NCBI RefSeq assembly: GCF_000503055.1
Contig: NZ_AYVY01000036.1
Location: forward strand, 45,512-79,162
Direction: 5' to 3'
From: Mesorhizobium sp. LSHC420B00
GTDB taxonomy: Bacteria > Pseudomonadota > Alphaproteobacteria > Rhizobiales > Rhizobiaceae
DNA: 33,651 nt
A program made the translations under genes and the position numbers. The notes beneath the pieces are model-generated. The model was not told the origin of the DNA. It saw only the letters and a program-made list of their open reading frames with translations, and ran no database searches. The number at the start of each line of letters is the position of its first letter. The first letter of the stretch is position 1. Shown here piece by piece: positions 7,769-16,420 of the stretch.

Positions 7769-8887
7769 ATGAAAGCAATTAAGCTGCTCGTCGCCGTGGC
7801 GCTCGCAATGGCAATCGGGGCTCCGATTGCCAGTTTTCTGGGAGACACGAATGTGGCTCAGCCGATACCCTCCGCACCGATGAGGGTTCCGTTCCTTCAC
7901 GGACTTTCCTCCGACCAGTTCGAGAGTCAATCCGAGCTTGCTTCGCTTGGCGTGGCGCACGAGTGGATAAATTCGCCGCCGCTGACGGCGTCGGCTTTGC
8001 ATGGCAAGGTCGTCCTCATCGATTTCTGGACCTACACCTGCATCAACTGGCTGCGCACGCTTCCCTACGTTCAGGCCTGGGACGAGAAATACCGGAAGCA
8101 TGGTTTGGTGGTGATCGGAATCCACGCGCCGGAGTTCTCGTTCGAAAAAGACCTGAACAACGTGCACCGGGCGGTGAAAGACCTGGGGATCGATTACCCG
8201 ATCGCCGTCGACAACGACCATCTCATATGGCGGGCTTTCAGCAACCAGTACTGGCCGGCACTCTATTTCGTCGATTCGCGGGGACGCGTCCGGTATCACC
8301 ACTTTGGCGAGGGCTCATACCAACAGTCGGAAATGGTCATCCAGGAATTGCTGACTGAGGCTGGCGCCGGCGGATTCGACCGTGAGCCTGTGTCGGTGGA
8401 TGCCCGCGGCATCGAGGCCGCGGCCGATTGGGAGACCCTCAAGTCTCCGGAAAATTATCTCGGCTACGAACGCACCCAGAATTCTGCCTCCGGCGGTGAA
8501 GCGGTCTTGGACGCGCCGCACATCTACGACGTGCCGGCGCGACTACGCCTGAATGAGTGGGGGCTGTCTGGCAGTTGGACGGTAAGGAAAGAAACCGCCG
8601 TACTGAACAAGTCCGATGCCCGCATCGCGTACCGTTTTCACGCGCGCGACCTTCATCTGGTCATGGGTCCGGCAGCGCCGGGAACGTCTGTGAGATTTCG
8701 CGTGCTGATCGACGGGCAGCCGCCAGGCACGGCTCACGGCATCGACGTCAATGAAATGGGCGAAGGCGCAGTGACAGAGCAGCGCCTGTACCAACTGATC
8801 CGACAATCGAAACCCATCGTCGATCGCCAGTTCGAGATCGAGTTTCTCGACTCAGGCGTGGAGGTCTTTGCATTCACGTTCGGCTGA
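7769..8887 (+). CDS. TlpA/DipZ-C-type thioredoxin-like protein with CxxW in place of CxxC
   Basis: A 372-residue protein. Residues 1-25 are a hydrophobic leader or anchor, so the rest should be periplasmic. A TlpA/redoxin-type thioredoxin fold spans about 60-200, with GKVVLIDFWTYTCINWLRTL around the active site and a cis-Pro region NQYWPALYF. The C-terminal 120 residues (GLSGSWTVRKE to EVFAFTFG) match the extra domain found behind the redoxin domain in DipZ-like proteins; the DsbD-like membrane domain is absent. The active site reads Cys91-Ile-Asn-Trp94, whereas typical DipZ-like proteins have CINC, so a normal disulfide cannot form there. I recall this W variant in other rhizobial redoxins, so it may define a subfamily with a single nucleophilic cysteine. 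AAAGG lies just before the ATG. Member of the 3848-10425 operon. Confidence 0.82.
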   Translation: MKAIKLLVAVALAMAIGAPIASFLGDTNVAQPIPSAPMRVPFLHGLSSDQFESQSELASLGVAHEWINSPPLTASALHGKVVLIDFWTYTCINWLRTLPYVQAWDEKYRKHGLVVIGIHAPEFSFEKDLNNVHRAVKDLGIDYPIAVDNDHLIWRAFSNQYWPALYFVDSRGRVRYHHFGEGSYQQSEMVIQELLTEAGAGGFDREPVSVDARGIEAAADWETLKSPENYLGYERTQNSASGGEAVLDAPHIYDVPARLRLNEWGLSGSWTVRKETAVLNKSDARIAYRFHARDLHLVMGPAAPGTSVRFRVLIDGQPPGTAHGIDVNEMGEGAVTEQRLYQLIRQSKPIVDRQFEIEFLDSGVEVFAFTFG

Positions 8888-8915
8888 TCGCCCGCGCAAG
8901 GATAGAGGTTCCCAA

Positions 8916-9950
8916 ATGCATTCGCTCAATATCCCCGATGAAATCGACCAAGATCGCCGTCGGTTCTTTGGCGCCGCCGCGATGGCTGTCGCCGCCACTC
9001 AGTTCGGCCTGATCGGCCCGGCACAAGCGCAACAGACGACTGGAGAGCCTGCGGCGTCCTTTGGGCCCTTGAAGCGGATCGAGGCCGGCGTGCTGAGCGT
9101 CGGCTATGCGGAACTTGGACGGACCGACGGCCCGCCCGTCATCCTGCTACATGGCTGGCCGTATGACATCCACACCTATGCCGATGTCGCTCCTCTGCTG
9201 GCAGCGAAAGGCCACCGCGTGATTGTTCCCTACCTGCGCGGATACGGCACGACCCGATTCCTGTTGGACGACACGATGCGCAACGGTCAGCAGTCAGCGA
9301 TTGCCGCGGACATTGTCGCCCTGATGGACGCACTGGGCATCGAAAAGGCGACGATTGGCGGCTGCGACTGGGGCGCGCGCACCGCGAACATCATTGCCGC
9401 ACTATGGCCTGAACGCTGCAAGGCGATGGTCTCGGTGAGCGGCTACCTCATCGGCAACCAGCAAGCCGGCAAGCTGCCGCTGCCACCCAAGGCCGAGCTG
9501 CAATGGTGGTATCAATATTACTTCGCCACCGATCGCGGCCGCGCCGGCTACGAGAAATACACACGAGATTTCACCAGGCTGATCTGGCAACTCGCGTCGC
9601 CGCGGTGGAATTTCGACGATGCCACATTCGAGCGCAGCGCCGCAGCCTTCGACAATCCCGATCACGTGGCCATTGTGGTCCACAATTATCGCTGGCGGCT
9701 CGGACTCGCCGCCGGCGAGCAGCAATACGACGCGTTCGAGGAGCGACTCGCGCAGGCACCGGTCATCGGCGTGCCGACGATCACCCTCGAAGGCGACGCC
9801 AATGGCGCGCCGCATCCGGACGCCAGCGTATACGCCACGATGTTCCCGGGCAGATACGCGCATCGGGTCGTCACCGGCGGCATCGGGCACAACCTGCCCC
9901 AGGAAGCGCCGCAGGCCTTTGCCGATGCCGTTGTCGAAGTCGACGCCTGA
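8916..9950 (+). CDS. Tat-exported alpha/beta hydrolase (epoxide hydrolase / haloalkane dehalogenase-like)
   Basis: A 344-residue alpha/beta hydrolase. The leader contains DRRRFFGAAA at residues 13-22 and ends near AQAQQ, a Tat signal closely resembling that of the first hydrolase (both have IDQDRRR). HGWP at 79-82 forms the oxyanion hole, GGCDWGA places Asp151 as nucleophile, and His325 in GIGHNLP is the expected base. RGYGTTRFL resembles the RGYG segment of fluoroacetate dehalogenases and epoxide hydrolases. There is no EHN domain, so it belongs to a different subfamily from the two upstream copies. The start at 8916 avoids overlap with the upstream gene and has AGAGG before it; an in-frame upstream start at 8868 would destroy the Tat leader's position. 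Substrate not inferable. Confidence 0.85.
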   Translation: MHSLNIPDEIDQDRRRFFGAAAMAVAATQFGLIGPAQAQQTTGEPAASFGPLKRIEAGVLSVGYAELGRTDGPPVILLHGWPYDIHTYADVAPLLAAKGHRVIVPYLRGYGTTRFLLDDTMRNGQQSAIAADIVALMDALGIEKATIGGCDWGARTANIIAALWPERCKAMVSVSGYLIGNQQAGKLPLPPKAELQWWYQYYFATDRGRAGYEKYTRDFTRLIWQLASPRWNFDDATFERSAAAFDNPDHVAIVVHNYRWRLGLAAGEQQYDAFEERLAQAPVIGVPTITLEGDANGAPHPDASVYATMFPGRYAHRVVTGGIGHNLPQEAPQAFADAVVEVDA

Positions 9951-9963
9951 TCGAGTTCGCGGC

Positions 9964-9982
9964 AACCGCCGAAGCGGCGGTT
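9964..9982 (+). other. Intercistronic stem-loop before the Ohr-like gene
   Basis: AACCGCC (9964-9970) pairs with GGCGGTT (9976-9982) over a five-base loop, and two more G-C pairs extend it beyond one mismatch. It sits about 20 bases before the start of the next gene and has no T-run, so an RNA-stability or translation-modulating hairpin is more likely than a terminator. Confidence 0.4.
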
Positions 9983-10005
9983 ACCGCTACCAGCAAAGAA
10001 TGCCC

Positions 10006-10425
10006 ATGAGCCACATCACAAGGGTTGTCTATACGGCCAGGACCGCAACCACGGGCAGTCGCGAAAATGGCGCCTCGCGCAGTTCCGACGGTCTTCTGGA
10101 CATCTGGCTATCGACGCCTGGATCGGCGCGCATCGGCACCAATCCGGAGCAGTTGCTCGCGGCCGGCTGGTCGGCCAGCTTCGCAAGCGCAATCGCATCT
10201 GCGGCCCACGAACGAAAAATCGCGCTGCCTGCAGGGATGAGCATCGAGGCCGAGGTGAATCTGAACTACGGAGAAAACGGCCACTTTCTTAGCGTCCAAC
10301 TGGATATTGCCGTGCCGAGTCTGGAGCGCGATGTGGTACAAATTCTGGTGGATGAAGCGCACGAGATTTGTCCTTACTCCAAAGCGACACGGGGCAACAT
10401 CGATGTCGTAATGAGGATCGTCTGA
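10006..10425 (+). CDS. Ohr/OsmC-family protein lacking the peroxidatic cysteine
   Basis: A 139-residue protein of the organic hydroperoxide resistance (Ohr) branch of the OsmC family. It keeps the family landmarks YTARTATTG, Arg19, SRSSDGLLD, GTNPEQLLAAGW with Glu48, and CPYSKATRGNI with Cys122. The peroxidatic cysteine normally found in GWSACF is replaced: the sequence reads GWSASF with Ser58 (codon AGC). Canonical Ohr needs both cysteines to reduce organic hydroperoxides, so this protein probably lacks that activity or works differently. The last gene of the operon, 55 bp after the hydrolase. ATG codons at 10000 and 10006 are both possible; AAAGAA lies before the second. The loss is a plain substitution in an otherwise intact gene, so the protein is probably expressed and selected. 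Confidence 0.85.
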   Translation: MSHITRVVYTARTATTGSRENGASRSSDGLLDIWLSTPGSARIGTNPEQLLAAGWSASFASAIASAAHERKIALPAGMSIEAEVNLNYGENGHFLSVQLDIAVPSLERDVVQILVDEAHEICPYSKATRGNIDVVMRIV

Positions 10426-10790
10426 TTTGACCTAAATCGCTCTTCGGCGTTGAAGCTTTTGGCACCTCGCTCCCAGTCTGTTCAGGGTCAGATGATGATG
10501 ATGCCCACATCGACGTGAATGTCCGCTTTCGATATCCACGGGCTCGAAGCTGCCGATCCGTTGTCGGCCCATTCCTGACATAATCGCCACTGCTCAGAAA
10601 ATCACTTGCTCAGCCGGCTTCCACCGTAGGGATACTCACTTGAGCGTTTGACCCTGAGTTCTTCGTTCGCTAGCGGGAGCCTCGCGCGGCGTCACAACCA
10701 TATGTGTCATCGCCTCCAACCTTCGGCGACAGCGCCCGCCAGTGCCGGGGTGATTCGCGGCTCACGTCTCCCTTTTGCGCCGAGCTTGTT
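10426..10790. other. Gene-free stretch between convergent genes
   Basis: 365 bases separate the end of the Ohr-like gene from the 3' end of the cyclase gene on the other strand. I see no gene, no clear terminator hairpin with a T-run, and no RNA gene. A nine-base inverted repeat TCAGGGTCA / TGACCCTGA occurs with arms about 160 bases apart, too far to be meaningful on its own. Confidence 0.4.
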
Positions 10791-12723
10791 CTATGGCTGC
10801 CCGAGAGGCTGCGCCTCCCCCGCCTCGCATTCCGGCAGCCGCACAGGTTTGGCGAGTTTTGCCAGCGACCCGGTCTTGGCGCACGCCGGGAAGCCGGCTA
10901 GCGGCATTGTCTCGATGAAACGACCGCGCTCCGTCTTGCTCAAGCTGAATTCATTGACCATGCCCTCGACGGTCAGGTCCGGATACCGTTTGAGGGTTTC
11001 CCGGACCGAAGCATTCGCCTCATCGATTCGACCCAGAGCCGCAAAGGAGCTGCTACGCACCACCCAACCCCCTTTGCCGTAGTTATCGGGCGTCTTGCGC
11101 TCCAGCATCTTCAAGGCGTCCTCATAGCGACCAGCCATAAAATAGGCAGTGGAGTAGAAAGCAGTTGCCCACATCGGGTAATTCGGGTCGAGCCGTATAA
11201 CTTGGTCGACCAACTGAGCGCCGCGTTCGGGTTCGTCGAAGCCTGCCGCAAAGCCGGAATAGAATGTCAGGATTTCGGCCGAACCCGGAGCGAGGCGGAG
11301 GGCCGTGTCCAGCTCGACCTTGGCGCGGGCGTTGTCGCCCTTGTCTTTGAGGCTCATGCCAAAAACGGCGTGCGCCTCGGCGTCGCTCGGATCGAGCCGC
11401 ACCGCGCGTTCGGCTACATCGGCAGCCGCCTTGATCTCGCTCTCGGGATTGATACCGAAGCCAGCCAATATGTTATGAGCATGATAAAGTTCCACCCAGG
11501 CGCGGGCGAACCCCGGGTCCAGCTCGACAGCGAGGTTGAGCAGCCTGATGGCCTCCTCCTCATCCGCTACGGTAATCTTTTCAATCCTTTCGGTTCCGAG
11601 CAGGTAGTAATCATAGACAGTCAAGTTGTCCGGCCGTTTACGCTTCGCTGCAGCCCGCCCCGCGCCTTGAATCAGCCCCACGCCGTTGCCGAGGCGGTTG
11701 GTGACCTGCTCGGCGATCTCGGTTTGAACGGCGAATACGTCTTCAGCAGGCCGGTCCCATCGCTCCGACCACAGATGGTTGCCGGTTTTTGCATCGATCA
11801 GCTGCGCGGTGATCCGCAGCCGACCGCCCAGGCGCTGGATCGAGCCTTCCAGCACATAGCCGACGTCGAGCGCACTCGCGACCTGGCGGACATCCAGCGA
11901 CTTGCCTTTGTACGCTTGCGTCGAATTGCGTGCCACGACGTCGAGTTCGGGAAACTGCGCGAGATCGGTGATGATGTCTTCGGTGAGGCCATCGGCCAAA
12001 CGCCCGGTGGCCTCGTCGCCGCCATAATTATTGAAGGGCAGCACCGCGATCGACGGCTTGGCCCCCAGTGGCGCAGGCTGAAAGACCCACCATGTCCCTC
12101 CACCCGCCAGAGCCAGCACCACGATGGCCGCCGCAGCCGTCCTGGCCCAGCGCGGCATCATTCCGAGAAGCGGGCGGCGCGCCGGCTTGCCATCGAGCCT
12201 CAGCCGGTACATCCGCACGGGGCGATTGATATTCTTGACTTGCTGCTCGCCAGCGAAATCGAGGGGCCAATCAAGCTTGCCCTGCAGATGGTCAAAGGCC
12301 GTGCCCGATACGATCACGCCGCCCGGGTCAGCGAGTTGCTGCAACCGAGCGGCGATATTGACGCCGTCGCCATACACATCGCCATCCACGAGCGCCACAT
12401 CGCCAAGATTTATCCCGATGCGGAACACAATCCGCTCATGCTCCGGCAGTCCACCATTGCGAACGGCCACAGCTTTTTGAATTTCGGCTGCGCAGATTAC
12501 CGCATCGACCACGCTGTCGAAGACGACAAGTGCGCCATCTCCTAATAGTTTGACAATTCGACCCTGGTGCAGAGCGATCGCCGTATCGGTTACGTCGGCC
12601 CGGATAGCTCTCAGGCGTCCGATGGTGCCCTGCTTCGTCAATTTCGATCGCCGTTGAATAGCCGACCATATCCGCTGCAAGGATCGCCAGCAGTTTCCGG
12701 TTCAATGGAGGGACGATCATCAT
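10791..12723 (-). pseudogene. Class III adenylate/guanylate cyclase with TPR domain, frameshifted near the N-terminus
   Basis: Read across two frames this is a cyclase of about 643 residues. The N-terminus (ATG at 12723 or 12720) reads NRKLLAILAADMVGYSTAIE, containing the first metal-binding Asp of class III cyclases. The frame is then lost and the neighbouring frame continues TIGRLRAIRADV, GRIVKLLGDGALVVFDS with the second Asp, and VNIAARLQQLADPGGVIVSG. A single membrane helix (AAAAIVVLALAGGGTWWVF) follows, then a TolB-like segment (PSIAVLPFNN, LTEDIITDLAQ, YVLEGSIQR) and TPRs to a TAG stop. Removing one base from the CCC at 12628-12630 (GGG on the coding strand) restores EAGTIGRL. Since the remaining 620 codons are intact, this is either a recent inactivation or a sequencing error. 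The family makes cAMP in many rhizobia. It is convergent with the hydrolase operon. Confidence 0.8.
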
Positions 12724-13355
12724 CCGGCCCCGGACCCAACATGGCTAAAATTGTACACCTATCGCGGCGCCCTGACGAGCCCGCCCGGCCAAAGCCAGGA
12801 GGTCGTCCATTAGCCCCAGTGGTCCGAAAGGTCGCTTCTGGCGCACAGCGGTCAGACGGGGCTGGACGCAAGGGCCGGCTATCTTGTCCAGTCATCTTGA
12901 AAGCTGACAGTCCGGTTCCGGCCCCTTCCAGGCATTCACAATGCCGGTCGATCGCCGATCTGACCGCCAGAGGCTGTTGACGTCGAAAACACATAAGCCG
13001 CTAGGTGTTCCCCTTTTGTGCTTCCAAAGTCGCATAAACTGGAACTGGCCTCTCGCGAGGGCCATCGACCGATCGCATCAGGTCGTATCTAAAGGCCGTA
13101 AGAAAAACCGGCAGTTTGCCAATCCTTGCTGCGACTGCGTGCCTCAAGCTCTGATCGGCGCATTGCCCGTCCGTTGTGCGGCAGCAGGAGTAGCCGAAGC
13201 TGGAGGGCAGCGCCGCGGACTCAACGAGCGCTACTGTTATGACGGCAGGAACGAAGAAGCAGTCCTCATGGATCGATGCATGCTATGCATTGCTTCGATC
13301 ACGCCCAGCACGTGCGGACATAGGCGAACTCCGGCGAAGAGTTTGACAGCGGAGA
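12724..13355. other. Gene-free stretch
   Basis: 632 bases without a convincing gene. Open frames occur on both strands but none has recognisable domains or a good ribosome binding site. Two ATGCAT hexamers spaced by three bases (13276-13281 and 13285-13290) lie about 65 bases beyond the 3' end of the GntR gene and could form a weak hairpin. No terminator with a T-run was found. Confidence 0.4.
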
Positions 13356-14060
13356 TCAGCGCAAGATGTCCGACAGGCTCTCGGGCTTCTTCTCGCCAAG
13401 CGACAGATCAAGGCCCGACAGAAGGTCGATGAGATGACTTTGCATCAGGTCGGACGCGTTTTTTGCGTCGTGCTTTTCGATGGAATCGACGAGAGCGTGA
13501 TGGGCGTGGCTTTCGCAGGTGGTGTCGCGGCGGCGCCAGTAGAGCGCGATGATCAGCGACGACCGCGACAACAGGTCCTTGACGAAGCCGGTCAGGATCG
13601 AATGGCCGGCGATTTCAGCGATGCCGACATGGAATTTAGCCGACAGCATTATGGCGTCGCTGTCGCGGCCGGCATGCAGGGCCTCGTGCTCTTTTTCGAG
13701 ATGAAGCCGCAGTTGCGCGATCTCGGCCGGCTTTGCCACTTCGGCGGCAAGCGCCGCGACCTTGGGCTCGATCAGCGCTCGCGCTTCGAACACCTCGCGC
13801 GCTTCCTGCTTGGTCGGCTGGGCGACGAACGCGCCGCGGTTCGGCTCGAGCCGAGCCAAGCGGTCATGCGACAGCGCCTGCAGCGCCGCGCGTATCACCG
13901 CGCGGCTCACCGAATAGATCGAGGCGAGCTCGTCCTCGGGCAGCTTTGTGCCCGGTGCGAGGCGGTGGCTGACGATGGCGTCGCGCAGGCCGGCATAGAC
14001 CGGAAACCAGCGCATCGTCGGCTTGTCGCCATCCCGTGTCTTTGGTCCAAGCAGGTCCAT
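13356..14060 (-). CDS. GntR-family regulator (FadR/FCD subfamily)
   Basis: A 234-residue transcription regulator from the ATG at 14060; an in-frame ATG at 14123 would give 255 residues. The N-terminal winged helix contains YAGLRDAIVSHRLAPGTKLP, EDELASIYSVSRAVIRAALQ and LARLEPNRGAFVAQP, a textbook GntR DNA-binding domain. The C-terminal FCD domain is all-helical, with the usual histidines (FHVGIAEIAGH and a late HHALVDSIEKHD) that bind metal or ligand in this class. I prefer 14060 because a TTGACA-containing motif at 14143-14151 would leave no room for a promoter before 14123. The gene ends the minus-strand transport/racemase operon, but the motif in the 39-102 bp gap suggests it also has its own promoter. 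Likely represses the operon and responds to a hydantoin-like ligand or product. Confidence 0.85.
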   Translation of the reverse strand: MDLLGPKTRDGDKPTMRWFPVYAGLRDAIVSHRLAPGTKLPEDELASIYSVSRAVIRAALQALSHDRLARLEPNRGAFVAQPTKQEAREVFEARALIEPKVAALAAEVAKPAEIAQLRLHLEKEHEALHAGRDSDAIMLSAKFHVGIAEIAGHSILTGFVKDLLSRSSLIIALYWRRRDTTCESHAHHALVDSIEKHDAKNASDLMQSHLIDLLSGLDLSLGEKKPESLSDILR

Positions 14061-14142
14061 CGTCTCATTGTCCCGGCGGCCGGATCGCATAGCGGCGCGA
14101 ACACCGCGTTTCCGGCCGGACATCGAACATCCTGTGTGGGAG

Positions 14143-14151
14143 TGTCAACAA
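14143..14151 (-). promoter_or_regulatory. Putative GntR operator before the GntR gene
   Basis: TGTCAACAA on the plus strand (TTGTTGACA read toward the gene) sits between the racemase gene and the GntR gene. The same nine bases appear twice before the substrate-binding-protein gene at 19635-19668. FadR-type GntR proteins bind short dyads of this kind, so autoregulation is likely. The TTGACA may also serve as a -35 box. Confidence 0.5.
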
Positions 14152-14162
14152 TTTTGCACGCA

Positions 14163-14915
14163 TCAGGATACACGGCCGGAGGGCGAAAAGGGCGCAAAGA
14201 TTCCGGCGAAGGATTTTTCGAGTGGAACCTGGTAGCCGCCGCGCTTCGAGGTCGACAGGCCAAGGCTGACGAGGCTCTCGCAGAGTTGTACCGCGCAGGC
14301 GACGCCGTCGAGCACAGGAAGGCCATGTTCGCGGCTGAGCGCGGCGGCGAGGTCGGCCATGCCGGCGCATCCCAGCACAATCGCTTCGGCCCGGTCGTCG
14401 CGGATGGCGCGCTCGATCTCCTCCGAAATTCGATGGCGGGCGTTGGAGCCGGGCACTTCGAGCTCCAGAACGGGAACGTCGCTTGCCCGCACCCTGGCGC
14501 AGCGGCTGGCGAGGCCGTAGCGCACCAGATTGTGCTCGATCGCCGGCACCGAACGCGACAGCGTCGTCACCACGCTGAACTTGCCGGCAATTAGGCTCGC
14601 CATGTGAAACGCCGCTTCGCCGATGCCGACCACCGGCATCTCGCCGACGCAGCGTACTGCGTCGAGGCCGGTGTCGTCGAAGCAGGCGATAACGCAGGCG
14701 CTCGCCGCCGGATGTCTCTGGATCTCGCCGATCATTCCCGGGATGGCGAAGACCTCGTCAAAATAGCCTTCGACGCTCGGCGGCCCGTCCTTCGGATTGA
14801 CGGCGATGATCCTGGTGCCGGCCGAAGCCGCGCCGCGCGCCGCCTCGCCGATCTTTTCGGTCATGGACGCGGTGGTGTTGGGATTGACGACGAGTATGTC
14901 CATTTGCGCTTTCAT
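14163..14915 (-). CDS. hyuE: Asp/Glu/hydantoin racemase family protein (hydantoin or allantoin racemase)
   Basis: A 250-residue cofactor-independent racemase. It starts MDILVVNPNTTASMTEKI, the usual opening of hydantoin racemases. The two catalytic cysteines are present: Cys78 in IACFDDTG and Cys183 in VLGCAGMADL. These remove and return the alpha proton of 5-substituted hydantoins; related enzymes act on allantoin. No hydantoinase or carbamoylase gene lies in the window, so the compound's further breakdown would be encoded elsewhere. Its ATG overlaps the stop of the upstream ATPase gene (ATGA), showing tight translational coupling with the transporter. An alternative Met at residue 5 is possible. 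The exact substrate (hydantoin versus allantoin) cannot be decided from sequence. Confidence 0.83.
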   Translation of the reverse strand: MKAQMDILVVNPNTTASMTEKIGEAARGAASAGTRIIAVNPKDGPPSVEGYFDEVFAIPGMIGEIQRHPAASACVIACFDDTGLDAVRCVGEMPVVGIGEAAFHMASLIAGKFSVVTTLSRSVPAIEHNLVRYGLASRCARVRASDVPVLELEVPGSNARHRISEEIERAIRDDRAEAIVLGCAGMADLAAALSREHGLPVLDGVACAVQLCESLVSLGLSTSKRGGYQVPLEKSFAGIFAPFSPSGRVS

Positions 14916-15634
14916 ATTTCGCCGCCGAGATAGAGTTTCTTGACCCGGTCGTCGCCAAGCAGCTCAGCCGAATGTCCGGCCAGCGCGATCTTTCCGGTCG
15001 TCAGTGCGTAGGCGCGCTGCGAGATGCGCAGCGCCATGCGCGAATTCTGCTCGACCAAGAGAACGCTGACCTTTTCGTCGCGATTGATCGCCACGATGGA
15101 GCGGGCGATGTCCTGGACGAGCTTCGGCGCGACGCCGAGCGAGGGTTCATCGAGCAGCAGAAGCTTCGGTTTGGCCATCAGCGCCCGCCCGATCACCAGC
15201 ATCTGCTGTTCGCCGCCGCTCATCGTGCCCGCCGTCTGGGAATAGCGTTCCTTCAGGCGCGGAAAGCGCGCGAGCACCATGTCCAGCGTCCTGGCGATTT
15301 CGGCCTTGTCGGTGCGGGTGAAGGCGCCCATCATCAGATTGTCGCGCACCGTCATGTAGGAAAAGACGCGCCGACCCTCCGGCACCATGGCGATGCCCAT
15401 CCTGACCAGCTCGTCCGGGCGCGTTCCGTCGATGCGGTGGCCCCGGAAATGAATCTCGCCGCTGCGGACTTTCTTCAGGCCGGTGATGGCGCGCAGGATC
15501 GAGGATTTGCCCGCGCCGTTCGCGCCGATCAGCGCGACGGTCTCGCCCTCGTTGACGTTGAGCGACACGCCCTTCAGTGCATAGACATGGTCGTAGTAGA
15601 GTTCGATGTCGGAGACTTTCAGCAGTTCGCTCAT
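14912..15634 (-). CDS. Branched-chain-type ABC transporter ATPase (LivF-like)
   Basis: A 240-residue ABC ATPase of the LivF type. Walker A GANGAGKS is at 37-44, the signature MSGGEQQ and Walker B LLLLDEPSLG follow at the expected spacing, and the D-loop/H-loop region reads VSVLLVEQNSRMAL with the Gln-Asn in place of a canonical His, as usual in LivF. It should couple ATP hydrolysis to uptake with the LivG-like partner two bases upstream. The operon contains the full five-part set (SBP, two permeases, two ATPases) plus a racemase, so the cargo is probably a hydantoin- or ureide-like compound rather than leucine. Confidence 0.9.
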   Translation of the reverse strand: MSELLKVSDIELYYDHVYALKGVSLNVNEGETVALIGANGAGKSSILRAITGLKKVRSGEIHFRGHRIDGTRPDELVRMGIAMVPEGRRVFSYMTVRDNLMMGAFTRTDKAEIARTLDMVLARFPRLKERYSQTAGTMSGGEQQMLVIGRALMAKPKLLLLDEPSLGVAPKLVQDIARSIVAINRDEKVSVLLVEQNSRMALRISQRAYALTTGKIALAGHSAELLGDDRVKKLYLGGEI

Positions 15635-15636
15635 GG

Positions 15637-16416
<780 letters not shown>

Positions 16417-16420
16417 GGTC

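Noticed and set aside
10482..10656. Inverted repeat TCAGGGTCA / TGACCCTGA as possible insertion-sequence ends
   Set aside because: The arms are only nine bases, about 160 bases apart, with no target duplication or transposase between them.
11202..12545. 447-codon plus-strand open frame
   Set aside because: It is antisense to the cyclase-TPR gene, without homology or a ribosome binding site.
12941..13432. 163-codon plus-strand open frame in a gene-poor stretch
   Set aside because: It has no ribosome binding site, no domain I recognise, and overlaps the 3' end of the GntR gene.
13434..14594. 386-codon plus-strand open frame
   Set aside because: It is antisense to the GntR and racemase genes, which have clear catalytic and DNA-binding motifs.
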